Part shown: positions 32,606 to 40,762 of the stretch, piece after piece
Layout of the letters: each line of letters starts with the position of its first letter
Position numbering within the stretch: the stretch's first letter is position 1
DNA from: Variovorax sp.
GTDB taxonomy: Bacteria; Pseudomonadota; Gammaproteobacteria; Burkholderiales; Burkholderiaceae_C
Direction: 5' to 3'
Assembly: GCA_017744935.1 (NCBI GenBank)
Contig: JAGIAI010000054.1
Location: 1 to 54,466 of the forward strand
DNA: 54,466 nt
Position numbers and translations under genes: made by a program
Notes under the pieces: generated by a model
Seen by the model: only the letters and a program-made list of their open reading frames with translations
Databases searched by the model: none
What the model was told of the DNA's origin: nothing

Positions 32606-33814
32606 TCAGGGGAGGCTGAAACTCAGCTGCGGCACGGGAGCGCTGGCATCGATCCCCGTATTCCGTACGTTGCCGTTGGAACTGGCCTGCACGGTGTACA
32701 GGCCCGCGATTGCGGAGTCCGCGGTGAAGCCGAACGATGAGGCATTGGCCGCGAACGGTGCGCGAATTGGCGCACCAACGGGCAGACTCATGCTGAATTC
32801 GCCGCTCGTTGCATCGACCGGCAGAGACGCCACTTCGATGACGGGCCCTCCGGTGAGGTTCTGCAACGCGCGCACCGTTGCGCTAGCAGGACTCACGGTC
32901 CCGCTCACTGGTCGCACCGACGTGATCGGCGGGTTGATTCGTACGCTGCTGCTTCCAACAGTTGTGACTGTGGTTGCTCCAACTGGCACACCCGTGAGTA
33001 CCGCAGTGGCGCGGTCGACTGAGGTCACCACCAGGTCGTAGTTGCCGGTCGGAACCGGGAAGAGAACGAAGCGGCCGAGGCTATCTGGGAGGCTGCTCTT
33101 GACCGGGATTCCTTGCGACTGAAGCGAAACAAGCGTGGTGCTGCCGGCAAGCGACGTATCGACCCAGCCTTCGATGCGTTGTCCGCCGCTGTTGACGAAA
33201 GGCACCACGGTGATCACCGGCTTGAGGTTGTAGTGGCCTGAGTTGCCGCGCTTCACCACGGACTTGCAGGCGTCGAAGTCCAGCACCACGTCCACCACTT
33301 GGCTGGCTGGCACGTCGACGTTCATGTTCAGCTTAAGGCCGCTTTGCTGGGCGCTGGGGGTGTCGAGTGGCGTCTCGCTACTCCCGGTGGGCTTGACCGA
33401 GTTCGCCAGTGGATTGGCCTGCGTGTTGCCTGCCAGGATCAGGCGCATCTGCTGGTATTTGCCGGCCGGCAGCGGCGCCTCTCCCAACGGGAAGAGCACG
33501 CCATTGGTCAGCGTGAGCAGGTCCACGCGCTGCGGACCGGCGAGTGGGATGTCCACCCAGCCGCTGGCGGTGTCGGGCGCATCACCGTTTTGGTTCACGC
33601 GCACCTTGTCGATGGTGACATTGACGGCGTCGTACCCGCACGCTGGAGCGTCCGTCATCGATACGCGGATGGTGCCCTTGTCGTTGGTCACTCCCGATCC
33701 GCCGATGCCGCCGCCACCCACGAGTCCACTCCCTCCGCCGCCACCGCCTCCGCAAGCGGCCAGGAAGACGGCACAGGTCGCAGCGGCCGCGAGCAGGAAT
33801 TTTTGAATCTTCAT
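32606..33814 (-). CDS. DUF4382-domain lipoprotein
   Basis: 402 aa. Lipoprotein signal with lipobox LAAC at Cys21, then a glycine-rich linker. The DUF4382 domain starts at GTIRVSMTDAPACGYDAVNVTIDKVRVN and continues through QRVDLLTLTNG and LPAGKYQQMRLIL; a second beta-sandwich region follows from ~residue 200 (EGWVDTSLAGSTTLVSLQSQGIPVKSS...). Surface or periplasmic protein of unknown role. Start overlaps the DUF6502 stop (ATGA), with AAGGAG just upstream. Confidence 0.85.
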   Translation of the reverse strand: MKIQKFLLAAAATCAVFLAACGGGGGGGSGLVGGGGIGGSGVTNDKGTIRVSMTDAPACGYDAVNVTIDKVRVNQNGDAPDTASGWVDIPLAGPQRVDLLTLTNGVLFPLGEAPLPAGKYQQMRLILAGNTQANPLANSVKPTGSSETPLDTPSAQQSGLKLNMNVDVPASQVVDVVLDFDACKSVVKRGNSGHYNLKPVITVVPFVNSGGQRIEGWVDTSLAGSTTLVSLQSQGIPVKSSLPDSLGRFVLFPVPTGNYDLVVTSVDRATAVLTGVPVGATTVTTVGSSSVRINPPITSVRPVSGTVSPASATVRALQNLTGGPVIEVASLPVDATSGEFSMSLPVGAPIRAPFAANASSFGFTADSAIAGLYTVQASSNGNVRNTGIDASAPVPQLSFSLP

Positions 33815-34668
33815 CGTGTTTCTCCTTGGGATGGCGAAGCCGCGGGCTCCTCGAAGTAATAGATGCCCAAGCCGACGCGCCTGCGTGGCGTGGTGGCGGA
33901 TGTGTCCTCGTCACGTGCAGCGTCTACCCTGTCGCGCACCTGCAGCCAGCGATCCATCCGTTCCAGGAGCGACTGCGCTTGCTTGGCGCTGAGCTTGCGG
34001 AAGGCCGGCAGATCACTTCGGGGAATGGCGTCGTACATCACCTTGCGCTGGAAGCGCGCGTCGCCCGTGCCGTACTGGATGTTGTGGTCGATCGTTCCGA
34101 TGAGCGCCGCCACGTCATGGCCCAGGATGTGCAGTTTGTCGAAGGCGCTGCCGGCCGGGACATACGCACGTGCGTGCAGCTGCACATGCTGGTCATCCAG
34201 CCATTGCACAGCACCCACTCGATGCAACTCATCGAGCACCGCGCGTGCTGGCATGTCCCCGCTGTGGCGTCGCACGAGTTCGGCGAAGCCTTTCCGGCCG
34301 TCTATCGGCAGTATTCGCGGCTCGCCAGCAGCGTCGAGGAAGTCGGGGTCGCGCACCCATCCAGTGAGCACGCGAGCCGCGCGGTTGTAGCGTTCGCCGC
34401 CGCGTTCCGCCGGCTCATTGGCAGGCAATGCAAGCAGCCGCCGTACCTCCTTGCGGGTGAGTCCCGAGAGGATGGAGGCGCGCGAAATAGTGGACTTCTT
34501 GCCGTCGATGGCGAACTCCTTCATGGCCACGTCGACATAAGCGCGCCGGGCCAGTTCGTCGAAGGCGGAATAGGACATGGATTGCCGCAGCAGGACCCGG
34601 AACAGGGCGCGCAGGACATTCGCCACTGCGGCCTCCAGAGCCTGATGCAACTTCGTGGAAGTCTCCAT
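33811..34668 (-). CDS. DUF6502-family protein, probable DNA-binding regulator
   Basis: 285 aa from the ATG at 34668 (METSTKLHQALE), the first Met before the conserved part. The N-terminal ~120 residues (ALFRVLLRQSMSYSAFDELARRAYVDVA ... STISRASILSGLTRKEVRRLLAL) look like a helix-turn-helix region, and the C-terminal half has no recognised fold. No signal peptide. Its start codon lies inside a large palindrome (34663-34695), which fits an autoregulated transcription factor. It is translationally coupled to the DUF4382 lipoprotein gene. Confidence 0.75.
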   Translation of the reverse strand: METSTKLHQALEAAVANVLRALFRVLLRQSMSYSAFDELARRAYVDVAMKEFAIDGKKSTISRASILSGLTRKEVRRLLALPANEPAERGGERYNRAARVLTGWVRDPDFLDAAGEPRILPIDGRKGFAELVRRHSGDMPARAVLDELHRVGAVQWLDDQHVQLHARAYVPAGSAFDKLHILGHDVAALIGTIDHNIQYGTGDARFQRKVMYDAIPRSDLPAFRKLSAKQAQSLLERMDRWLQVRDRVDAARDEDTSATTPRRRVGLGIYYFEEPAASPSQGETR

Positions 34669-34695
34669 TTTGGGAAATTTATCCCAAAAATGGAG
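34663..34695. promoter_or_regulatory. large palindrome over the DUF6502 start codon
   Basis: Arms CTCCATTTTGGGA (34663-34675) and TCCCAAAAATGGAG (34682-34695) are complementary apart from one extra A, around AATTTA. The AT-rich dyad lies between the divergent DUF6502 and YXWGXW genes and includes the DUF6502 ATG. It fits an operator controlling both, or an mRNA hairpin masking the DUF6502 start. Confidence 0.6.
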
Positions 34696-34761
34696 CCAAA
34701 CAAACTCTGCTGCCTTAGGATTGGGCCGCAACCCCGTGTTGAGCTCTTCAGGAGAAGTCCC

Positions 34762-35130
34762 GTGCGAGTTTTCGTTCTGACCGCAGCCCTTGCTGCTCTC
34801 GTCTACCCACTGGCCACGCCGGCGCAAGTGTCGGTAAACATCAACGTGCCGGGCGTCATTGCCGTTGCGCCACCGCCGCCACGTTATGAACCTGTGCCAG
34901 CACCGCGATCAGGCCAGATCTGGATCCAGGGCAACTGGTACTGGACCAACAACAACTACTCTTGGCGGCCCGGGCGCTGGGAACAGGCACGACCCGACTA
35001 CGACTATGCGCCTGGCCGTTGGGTGCGCGCGGATGGTGGCTATCGGTGGGTGGAGGGCGACTGGAAGCCCAAGGGCGGCCATGGCAATGGCCACTGCCCG
35101 CCGGGCCAGGCAAAGAAAGGGCGCTGCTGA
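34762..35130 (+). CDS. exported YXWGXW-repeat protein
   Basis: 122 aa starting at a GTG at 34762, with AGGAGAAG at 34750-34757. A signal peptide (1-22) is followed by VSVNINVPG and a proline-rich stretch. Three aromatic repeats come next: IWIQGNWYWTNNNYSWRPGRW, YDYAPGRWVRADGGYRWVEGDW, matching the YXWGXW repeat pattern found in small exported beta-proteobacterial proteins. The last part is Gly/His/Lys-rich. Function unknown. Divergent from the DUF6502 operon across the palindrome. Confidence 0.8.
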   Translation: MRVFVLTAALAALVYPLATPAQVSVNINVPGVIAVAPPPPRYEPVPAPRSGQIWIQGNWYWTNNNYSWRPGRWEQARPDYDYAPGRWVRADGGYRWVEGDWKPKGGHGNGHCPPGQAKKGRC

Positions 35131-35149
35131 GCACGGCCCTGCCTTTGGC

Positions 35150-35163
35150 TGGGGCACGCCCCA
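35150..35163. terminator. short stem-loop between convergent genes
   Basis: TGGGG and CCCCA arms around CACG lie between the YXWGXW gene and the convergent Bug gene. No T run follows, so it is only a weak terminator candidate. Confidence 0.3.
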
Positions 35164-35179
35164 TTCAGTTCTCGCGCGG

Positions 35180-36148
35180 TCAATCGATCTTTGCGCCGGA
35201 GTCCTTCACCAGCTTGCCCCAGCGAACGATGTCGTCGCGGATGAGTTTCGAGAATTGCTCCGCGCTGCCTCCGCTCACATCGGCGCCCTGACCGATCAGC
35301 TTCTGGCGCAAGTCGGGCTCCTTGAGCGCCTTGTTGATGTCGGCATTGAGCTTGGCGACGACTTCCTTCGGCAGGTTCGCCGGGCCCAGGATTCCGAACC
35401 ACGTGATGGACTCGAAGCCGCTGAAGCCGGATTCGGCCACGGTGGGCACCTGGGGCAGGTCCTGCACGCGCTGCAGTGAAGTCACGGCCAGTGGGCGCAT
35501 CTTGCCGCTCTTGATGTGGCCCATCAGCGTCGGGACGGTCGAGATGTAGAGCTGCACCTGACCGCCGATCACGTCGGTAGCGCCCTGGCTGGCGCCTTTG
35601 TACGGGATGTGGGTGAGCCTGATGCCCGCCGTCTTCTGGAATGACTCGCCCGCGAGATGGGACACGGTGCCATTGCCCGACGATGCGTAGTTGATGAAGC
35701 CGGGTTTTTCCTTCGCGGCCTTCACCACGTCGCCGAGTGCCTTGTAGGGCGTGTTCGATCCCGCGACGATGACCAGCGGTGAGCTCGCCACCAGGCTCAC
35801 CGGCGTGAGGTCCTTGACGGGGTCGTAGGGCAGCTTGGGGTACAGCGTCGGATTGATTGCGAGGTTGCTGGTCTGGCCCAGTACCAGCGTGTAGCCGTCG
35901 GGTGCCGCCTTCGCGGCTGCATCGACACCCAGGTTGCCGCCCGATCCCGGCTTGTTGTCGATGACGAAGTTGTAGCCCGAGCTGGTCAGCTTGCTTGCCA
36001 GTTCACGCGCAATGATGTCGGTGCCGCCACCGGCCGGGAACGGCACGATCAGGCGGATCGGCTTCGTGGGCCACGCTTCAGCGTGTACGGCCGTGACCAG
36101 AAGGGATGCTGCGGCGAATGCCAGCACAGCGCGGCGTGAGGGATGCAT
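35180..36148 (-). CDS. Bug-family binding protein (IclR-associated)
   Basis: 322 aa from the ATG at 36148, preceded by GGAGAC. Signal peptide SRRAVLAFAAASLLVTAVHAEA. Bug motifs: WPTKPIRLIVPFPAGGGTDIIARELASKL, VIDNKPGSGGNLG, AAPDGYTLVLG, LPYDPVKDLTP, HIPYKGASQGATDVIGGQV. Transcribed divergently from the IclR gene through a promoter nearly identical to the one at 42.74 kb. Confidence 0.92.
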   Translation of the reverse strand: MHPSRRAVLAFAAASLLVTAVHAEAWPTKPIRLIVPFPAGGGTDIIARELASKLTSSGYNFVIDNKPGSGGNLGVDAAAKAAPDGYTLVLGQTSNLAINPTLYPKLPYDPVKDLTPVSLVASSPLVIVAGSNTPYKALGDVVKAAKEKPGFINYASSGNGTVSHLAGESFQKTAGIRLTHIPYKGASQGATDVIGGQVQLYISTVPTLMGHIKSGKMRPLAVTSLQRVQDLPQVPTVAESGFSGFESITWFGILGPANLPKEVVAKLNADINKALKEPDLRQKLIGQGADVSGGSAEQFSKLIRDDIVRWGKLVKDSGAKID

Positions 36149-36194
36149 CAACTTGTCTCCGATAGGCGGCGCCTGAGCGTGGCGCCTTCGCAGG

Positions 36195-36236
36195 GACTTT
36201 ATTTGCGGGTTGCAATACGTACAATGCCGTTTCATA
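36195..36236 (-). promoter_or_regulatory. promoter/operator of the Bug gene, module copy 1
   Basis: On the minus strand, -35 TTGTAC (36219-36224), 17 bases, -10 TAAAGT (36196-36201), about 45 bases upstream of the Bug start. The blocks GACTTTATTTG and ACAATGCC recur with identical 26-base spacing at 42743-42776. ACAATGCC overlaps the -35 box, so a repressor bound there would block transcription. IclR starts 20 bases beyond and may share the site. Confidence 0.6.
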
Positions 36237-36255
36237 CAGCGAACCGGGGTCCAAT

Positions 36256-37014
36256 ATGCGCAACGCCAGCAAGAGTGAGCCTGCCATCGAACGCGACGGC
36301 GGAGTGATCGCCGTCACGCGGGCACTCTCCCTGATGGAAGCGTTCGAGGTGGGGGAGTCGAGTCTCTCGCTCGCGGAACTGAGTCGTCGCGGTGGCATGC
36401 ACAAGACCACCGTGCTGCGCCTTGCCCGTACGCTCGCGCAATCCAACTACATGGTGCAGACGGACGACGGCCAATGGCGGCTCGGGCCAGCGGCCGGCTG
36501 GCTGGGGGCGCGCTATCAGGCGGGGTTCGACGTCAACAACGTCGTCGAACCTGCCCTGCACGAGCTCGTGAAACTCACTGGCGAGAGCGCATCGTTCTAC
36601 GTGCGCGAAGGCGACATCCGGTCTTGCGTCGCCCGTGTCGAAGGGCCGCAGTCGGTGCGGCACAACGTCCGCATCGGCGAGCGCCTTCCGCTGAATCTCG
36701 GCGCACCGGGGCGGGTGATCCTCGCGTTCAGCGGTGCAAAGGGGGAGCCCTACGAATCCATCCGTTCGCGCGGCTTCCACATCTCGATGGGCGAGCGCGA
36801 GACCGAAGTGTCCAGCGTTGCGGCGCCGGTGTTCCGCACCAACTGGAACCTGCTCGGCTCAATGTGCATCTCGGGGCCCAGTTCACGACTGACGAAGGCG
36901 AAGCTCGAGAAGTATGCGAAGCGCGTCGTGCAGGCCGCAAACAAGCTTTCCTACGCGCTGGCCGGCCAGCGCTCAGCGGCGACGCCGCCGGTTGTTTCGA
37001 AGTGGCATCCCTAG
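36256..37014 (+). CDS. IclR-family transcriptional regulator
   Basis: 252 aa. The winged HTH spans ~18-80 (VIAVTRALSLMEAFEVGESSLSLAELSRRGGMHKTTVLRLARTL) and the IclR effector domain ~95-245 (VVEPALHELVKLTGESASFYVREGD, RIGERLPLNLGAPGRVILAF, REVSSVAAPVF-like segment ETEVSSVAAPVF). Divergent from the Bug gene, convergent with the SMP-30 gene (4-base stop overlap). Likely regulator of the whole 35-43 kb catabolic set. Confidence 0.9.
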   Translation: MRNASKSEPAIERDGGVIAVTRALSLMEAFEVGESSLSLAELSRRGGMHKTTVLRLARTLAQSNYMVQTDDGQWRLGPAAGWLGARYQAGFDVNNVVEPALHELVKLTGESASFYVREGDIRSCVARVEGPQSVRHNVRIGERLPLNLGAPGRVILAFSGAKGEPYESIRSRGFHISMGERETEVSSVAAPVFRTNWNLLGSMCISGPSSRLTKAKLEKYAKRVVQAANKLSYALAGQRSAATPPVVSKWHP

Positions 37015-37925
37015 TGCCTTGCCAAGGGCAATCCAGGCGCATCCATCTCCGCTATCAGGATCTGGCCGTGTGTTGAATCGGTGACGTAGAGCGTGCGACC
37101 TTCGCGTCCGCCGAAGGCGAGGTTGGTGGTCGACGCGCCGCTCGGTCCTCGCAGCACTTCCACGGGCTCAGCACGGCTGTTGAGCACCCACACGTAGCCC
37201 AGTCCGGGGTTGGCAATCAGCAGTCGCCCCTGCGCATCGACCGCAAGGCCATCCGGTCCGCTCGGCCCGTACGACGTGAAGAACTGGCCGACCTTTGACA
37301 CGCTGCCATCGGGCAGAAGAGGCACGCGCCAGACGCAATTGCCTCGCGTCACCGCGAGATACAGGACCCTCCCGTCCGGTGACAGCGCGACGCCGTTCGG
37401 GCTCGGGATGTTGTCCAGCAGCAGATCGAGCCTGCCGTCCCGCCCGAGGCGGTAAAGCCTTCCAGTCGGATCGTGAAGGCCTGTCTGACCCTGGTCGGTG
37501 AAGTACAGATTGCCGGCACCGTCGAACACCAGGTCGTTGACGCCCTTGAAGCGTTCGCTGTTGCGACGTTCGAGGAAGGGCGCGACGCGACCGCTCTCCA
37601 CCTCGACTTGCATCAATCCGTTCTTGTAGTCGGTGATGAGCAGGGTTCGCGCGTCGAGGAACTTCATTCCATTGGGCTCTCCGTCGTACTCGGCGACGAG
37701 CGACCACTGTCCCTGCGGATCGATGCGGAAGATGCGGCCCCAGGGGATGTCAGTGACAAAGAGGTTCCCGGCACCGTCGAAGACGGGCCCTTCGAGGAAC
37801 GAATTGGTCGGGGTGCCGCCGCGATTTGCGTCTGCCCATGCACTGCGTTCGGGGCGACGAAATTGATCGGGCATCGCACTGAAGAGCTTCAGTTCGCGCA
37901 CCTGGGGTGGTTGGATCAGGAACAT
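37011..37925 (-). CDS. SMP-30/gluconolactonase-family lactonase
   Basis: 304 aa from the ATG at 37925 (a TTG at 37934 is also in frame). A six-bladed beta-propeller of the SMP-30 family: FLEGPVFDGAGNLFVTDIPWGRIFRIDPQG, EPNGMKF, GVNDLVFDGAGNLYFTDQG, PNGVALSPDGRVLYLAVT, PDGLAVDAQGRLLIA; metal-ligand Glu, Asn and Asp are present in these blades. Hydrolyses sugar or other lactones. Last gene of the set running leftward from 42.7 kb. Confidence 0.88.
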   Translation of the reverse strand: MFLIQPPQVRELKLFSAMPDQFRRPERSAWADANRGGTPTNSFLEGPVFDGAGNLFVTDIPWGRIFRIDPQGQWSLVAEYDGEPNGMKFLDARTLLITDYKNGLMQVEVESGRVAPFLERRNSERFKGVNDLVFDGAGNLYFTDQGQTGLHDPTGRLYRLGRDGRLDLLLDNIPSPNGVALSPDGRVLYLAVTRGNCVWRVPLLPDGSVSKVGQFFTSYGPSGPDGLAVDAQGRLLIANPGLGYVWVLNSRAEPVEVLRGPSGASTTNLAFGGREGRTLYVTDSTHGQILIAEMDAPGLPLARH

Positions 37926-37927
37926 GA

Positions 37928-37952
37928 TTTGCAATGCTGCTCAGGTTGCAAA
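37928..37952. promoter_or_regulatory. dyad just upstream of the lactonase gene
   Basis: TTTGCAA and TTGCAAA are perfect 7-base arms separated by 11 bases, within 30 bases of the lactonase start. It could be a local operator or part of a secondary promoter. Confidence 0.3.
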
Positions 37953-38013
37953 GCCATAGAGCCTTGCAGGGTTGTCCGGCTGCGTAAGCGTGGGCCCAGG
38001 CTTCATCGGATGC

Positions 38014-38994
38014 TCAGTCCAGCTTGATGTCGCCCTTGCGGACCACCTCGCCCCACTTGGCATCTTCCTTCTTGAGGAAGGTGGCGAACTCCTCGGGTGT
38101 CGACCCAACGGCTTGAGCGCCGAGATCGCCCAGGCGCTTCTGCACCTCGTCTTCCTTCAGGACTTCGACCACGGCGCGTTGCAGCTTGTCCACGATGTCC
38201 CTCGGCGTCTTGGTGGGAAGGAACATGCCGTTCCATTCGACTGCCTCATAGCCCGGAACCACCGTCTCGGCGACCGTCGGCACGTCAGGCAGTCGCGGTG
38301 AGCGTTGCGGCGAAGACACCGCGAGCGCCCGCAGCTTGCCTGAACTCACGAGGGGATAGCTCGCGGCCACGGTCGCGAACATGAAGTCGACCTGACCGCC
38401 CATCACGTCCGTGATTGCCGGGCCGCCGCTCTTGTAGGGCACATGCACCATGTCGAGGTTCAGCTTCTGGCGCAGCAGTTCGGATGCGAGGCGCTGCACG
38501 GTGCCGCTGCCGCCGGAGGCGTAGTTCACCTTGCCCGGTTGTGCCTTGGCTTTCGAGACCAGATCGTTGACCGACTTGATCGGCGAATCAGCCTTGACGA
38601 TCAGTGCATTGGGCGCCAGCAGCACCAGCGAGAGGGGCTGCAGAGCGGTGGCGGCAAACGGCATCTTGGGAAAGAGATGCGGATTGATCGAGTAGGGCGT
38701 TGCGTCGTACAGCACGGTGTAGCCGTCCGCCGGGGCCTTGGCGACGAAGCCGGCACCAATGGTGCCGCTCGCGCCGGCCCGGTTGTCGACGATCACGGTG
38801 GCGCCCAGCTTCGTACTCATGCGTGCCGCGACCACGCGGGCCACGGCGTCGGCGGCGCCCCCTGGCGCGTACGGCACGACGATGGTGATGGTGCGGTCGG
38901 GATAGGCTGCGTTGGCGACGCCGGCGGCAAGAGTGCAAAGGGCGCATGCGACGAGTGCGGCGCGCCGTGTGATAGCAAGTCTGGAGGGGAACAT
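38014..38994 (-). CDS. Bug-family binding protein
   Basis: 326 aa from the ATG at 38994. Signal peptide ITRRAALVACALCTLAAGVANA. Bug motifs: YPDRTITIVVPYAPGGAADAVARVVAARM, VIVDNRAGASGTIG, VAKAPADGYTVLYD, VPYKSGGPAITDVMGGQVDFMF, and a C-terminal KWGEVVRKGDIKLD. Sits between the dehydrogenase and lactonase genes in the leftward catabolic set. Confidence 0.92.
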   Translation of the reverse strand: MFPSRLAITRRAALVACALCTLAAGVANAAYPDRTITIVVPYAPGGAADAVARVVAARMSTKLGATVIVDNRAGASGTIGAGFVAKAPADGYTVLYDATPYSINPHLFPKMPFAATALQPLSLVLLAPNALIVKADSPIKSVNDLVSKAKAQPGKVNYASGGSGTVQRLASELLRQKLNLDMVHVPYKSGGPAITDVMGGQVDFMFATVAASYPLVSSGKLRALAVSSPQRSPRLPDVPTVAETVVPGYEAVEWNGMFLPTKTPRDIVDKLQRAVVEVLKEDEVQKRLGDLGAQAVGSTPEEFATFLKKEDAKWGEVVRKGDIKLD

Positions 38995-39107
38995 GAAAGC
39001 AATTCCTGTTTGTCGATGAGTCAGCTGCTCACCGAATGCGCTTGAAGTTGTTGACGCGGCGCATGGCTTGTCTCCTTGAAATCGCGGCGCAGATGACGTG
39101 CGAGGCT

Positions 39108-40022
39108 TCAGTCGCGGGTGAGCACTGCCAGCAGATTGCTGGCGGCACCGACGCCCATGTTGATGTAGGCATCGCTGGTGACGCCCCCGATGTGAGGAGA
39201 CATCACGATGCGATCCTGCTTGCGGAACGGGTGATCTGCGGCCAGCGGCTCGACGGCAAAGGAGTCCAGACCCGCGCCCGCGACCTGGCCGGACTCGATC
39301 GCGGCCAGCAGTGCCTGTTCGTCGATCAGACCACCGCGAGCGGTGTTGACGATGATCACGCCCCGCTTGCACTTCGCGAGTGCCGGCGCATTCACCATCC
39401 CGCGGTTGCCATCGGTGAGGGGGCAGTGAAGCGAGAGGACATCCGAATCGCGCCAGATCGTTTCCAGGTCCACGACCTCGATGTAGCCCGGAACGTCCTT
39501 GGCGTAGGGATCGAAGCCGATCACGCGCATGCCCATCGCGTCCGCCATCTTGGCGAAGCGCTGGCCGATCGCGCCCAGACCGATCAGTCCGACGGTCCGG
39601 CCGCCCAGTTCGAGCGACTTGTGCGTCGCCTTGTCCCAGTGGCCGGCGTGCATGCGTTCGTCGAGCTGAACGACCGATTTCGCGCACGCCAGCATGAGCG
39701 CAAGAGACTGTTCCGCCACCGCGGCTGCATTGGCCCCGACCGCGGCGACGACTTCGATGCCCCGCGCCTTGGCGGCGATCTTGTCGATCGTGTCCGTGCC
39801 CGTGCCGTGCTTGGCGATGACCTTGAGCGCGGGCGCGGCATCCATCATCTGCGCCGTGACCTTGCCGTAGCGGACGATGATGGCCACAGGGTTGTGTGCC
39901 TTGCAGAGGGCGCCGACATCTTCCTCGGTCGGCGTCTTGCCTGCGTAGACCATCTCATAGCCCGCGAGCAAGTCGAGGGCCTGTGGCGCGAGGTCGGCGC
40001 CGGTGACGAGTACGGCGCTCAC
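39108..40022 (-). CDS. D-isomer-specific 2-hydroxyacid dehydrogenase
   Basis: 304 aa from a GTG at 40022 that overlaps the stop of the upstream RraA-like gene (GTGA), with GGGGAG upstream. Rossmann motif GLIGLGAIGQRFAKMADAMGMRVIGFDPY near residues 145-175; catalytic residues fall in NTARGGLID (Arg), SFAVEPL (Glu) and SPHIGG (His). Interconverts a 2-keto acid and a D-2-hydroxy acid with NAD(P)H. The coupling suggests it handles the product of the aldolase-like protein. Confidence 0.9.
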   Translation of the reverse strand: MSAVLVTGADLAPQALDLLAGYEMVYAGKTPTEEDVGALCKAHNPVAIIVRYGKVTAQMMDAAPALKVIAKHGTGTDTIDKIAAKARGIEVVAAVGANAAAVAEQSLALMLACAKSVVQLDERMHAGHWDKATHKSLELGGRTVGLIGLGAIGQRFAKMADAMGMRVIGFDPYAKDVPGYIEVVDLETIWRDSDVLSLHCPLTDGNRGMVNAPALAKCKRGVIIVNTARGGLIDEQALLAAIESGQVAGAGLDSFAVEPLAADHPFRKQDRIVMSPHIGGVTSDAYINMGVGAASNLLAVLTRD

Positions 40023-40705
40023 AGCGACTCCCCTTCCTTCAGGACGCCCGCGGCGCGAAGTGCAGCAGGAAGCCACTTGGAGGCGGTGTCGCCGCGGTTG
40101 ATGGCGTCCTGGCGCGCGGCTTCGTCGGCGACTTTCTTGTCGGCCAGCGCCAGCATCGCGGGCGCTTTCTCGCGCTCGATCACCACCACGCCATCGGCAT
40201 CGCCCACGATCAGGTCGCCAGGACTCACCATGGTGCCGCCAGCCGAGATGGTGTGATTGATGCGCCCCGGGACGAACTTCGTCGGACCTGCCGGGTTGAA
40301 GCCGGCGCTGAACACCGGAAAGCCGAGTTCCAGCAGATCGAGCTTGTCGCGGATCGCGCCATCGACGATCACGCCCGCCAGACCCTGCTTCTTGCAGGCG
40401 CTGAGCATCAGGGTGCCCATGAGGGCGGCCGTCTGATCGCCCTTGCCATCGATCACGAGCACGTCGCCCGGCTTGGCCAGTGCGATCGCGGCGTGGACCA
40501 TCAGGTTGTCCCCCGGACGCACCTCGACGGTGAAGGCGGGACCTGCCACCGCCATGGTGTGATGGACCGGTGCCACGCGTGCATTCATCGTGCCGCGACG
40601 TCCTGCGACATCCGCAAGGATGGCGGCCTGGAAGGTGGCCGCCTTGGCGACGACATCGGCGGATACGCGTTCGATCTCGCGAACGATTTCAGGAAGTTGG
40701 CTCAT
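40019..40705 (-). CDS. RraA-like / HMG-CHA aldolase family protein
   Basis: 228 aa. Shares the RraA fold with class II pyruvate aldolases that cleave 4-hydroxy-4-methyl- or 4-carboxy-4-hydroxy-2-oxoadipate. Motifs: GDVLVIDGKGDQTAALMGTLM (80-100) and GVIVDGAIRD (111-120), where Arg119 and Asp120 would bind substrate and the divalent metal. In a catabolic operon this is more likely an aldolase or decarboxylase than the RNase E regulator RraA. Confidence 0.85.
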   Translation of the reverse strand: MSQLPEIVREIERVSADVVAKAATFQAAILADVAGRRGTMNARVAPVHHTMAVAGPAFTVEVRPGDNLMVHAAIALAKPGDVLVIDGKGDQTAALMGTLMLSACKKQGLAGVIVDGAIRDKLDLLELGFPVFSAGFNPAGPTKFVPGRINHTISAGGTMVSPGDLIVGDADGVVVIEREKAPAMLALADKKVADEAARQDAINRGDTASKWLPAALRAAGVLKEGESL

Positions 40706-40762
40706 GGTGGTGGTTCTCTCGGTGTGAATGCGTGGGAGGGAAGAAGGGTTTGAGCGAGCGGT

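Noticed and set aside
39036..40256. 406-residue forward open frame
   Set aside because: Antisense to the dehydrogenase and RraA-like genes, which have strong motifs and coupled GTGA overlap.
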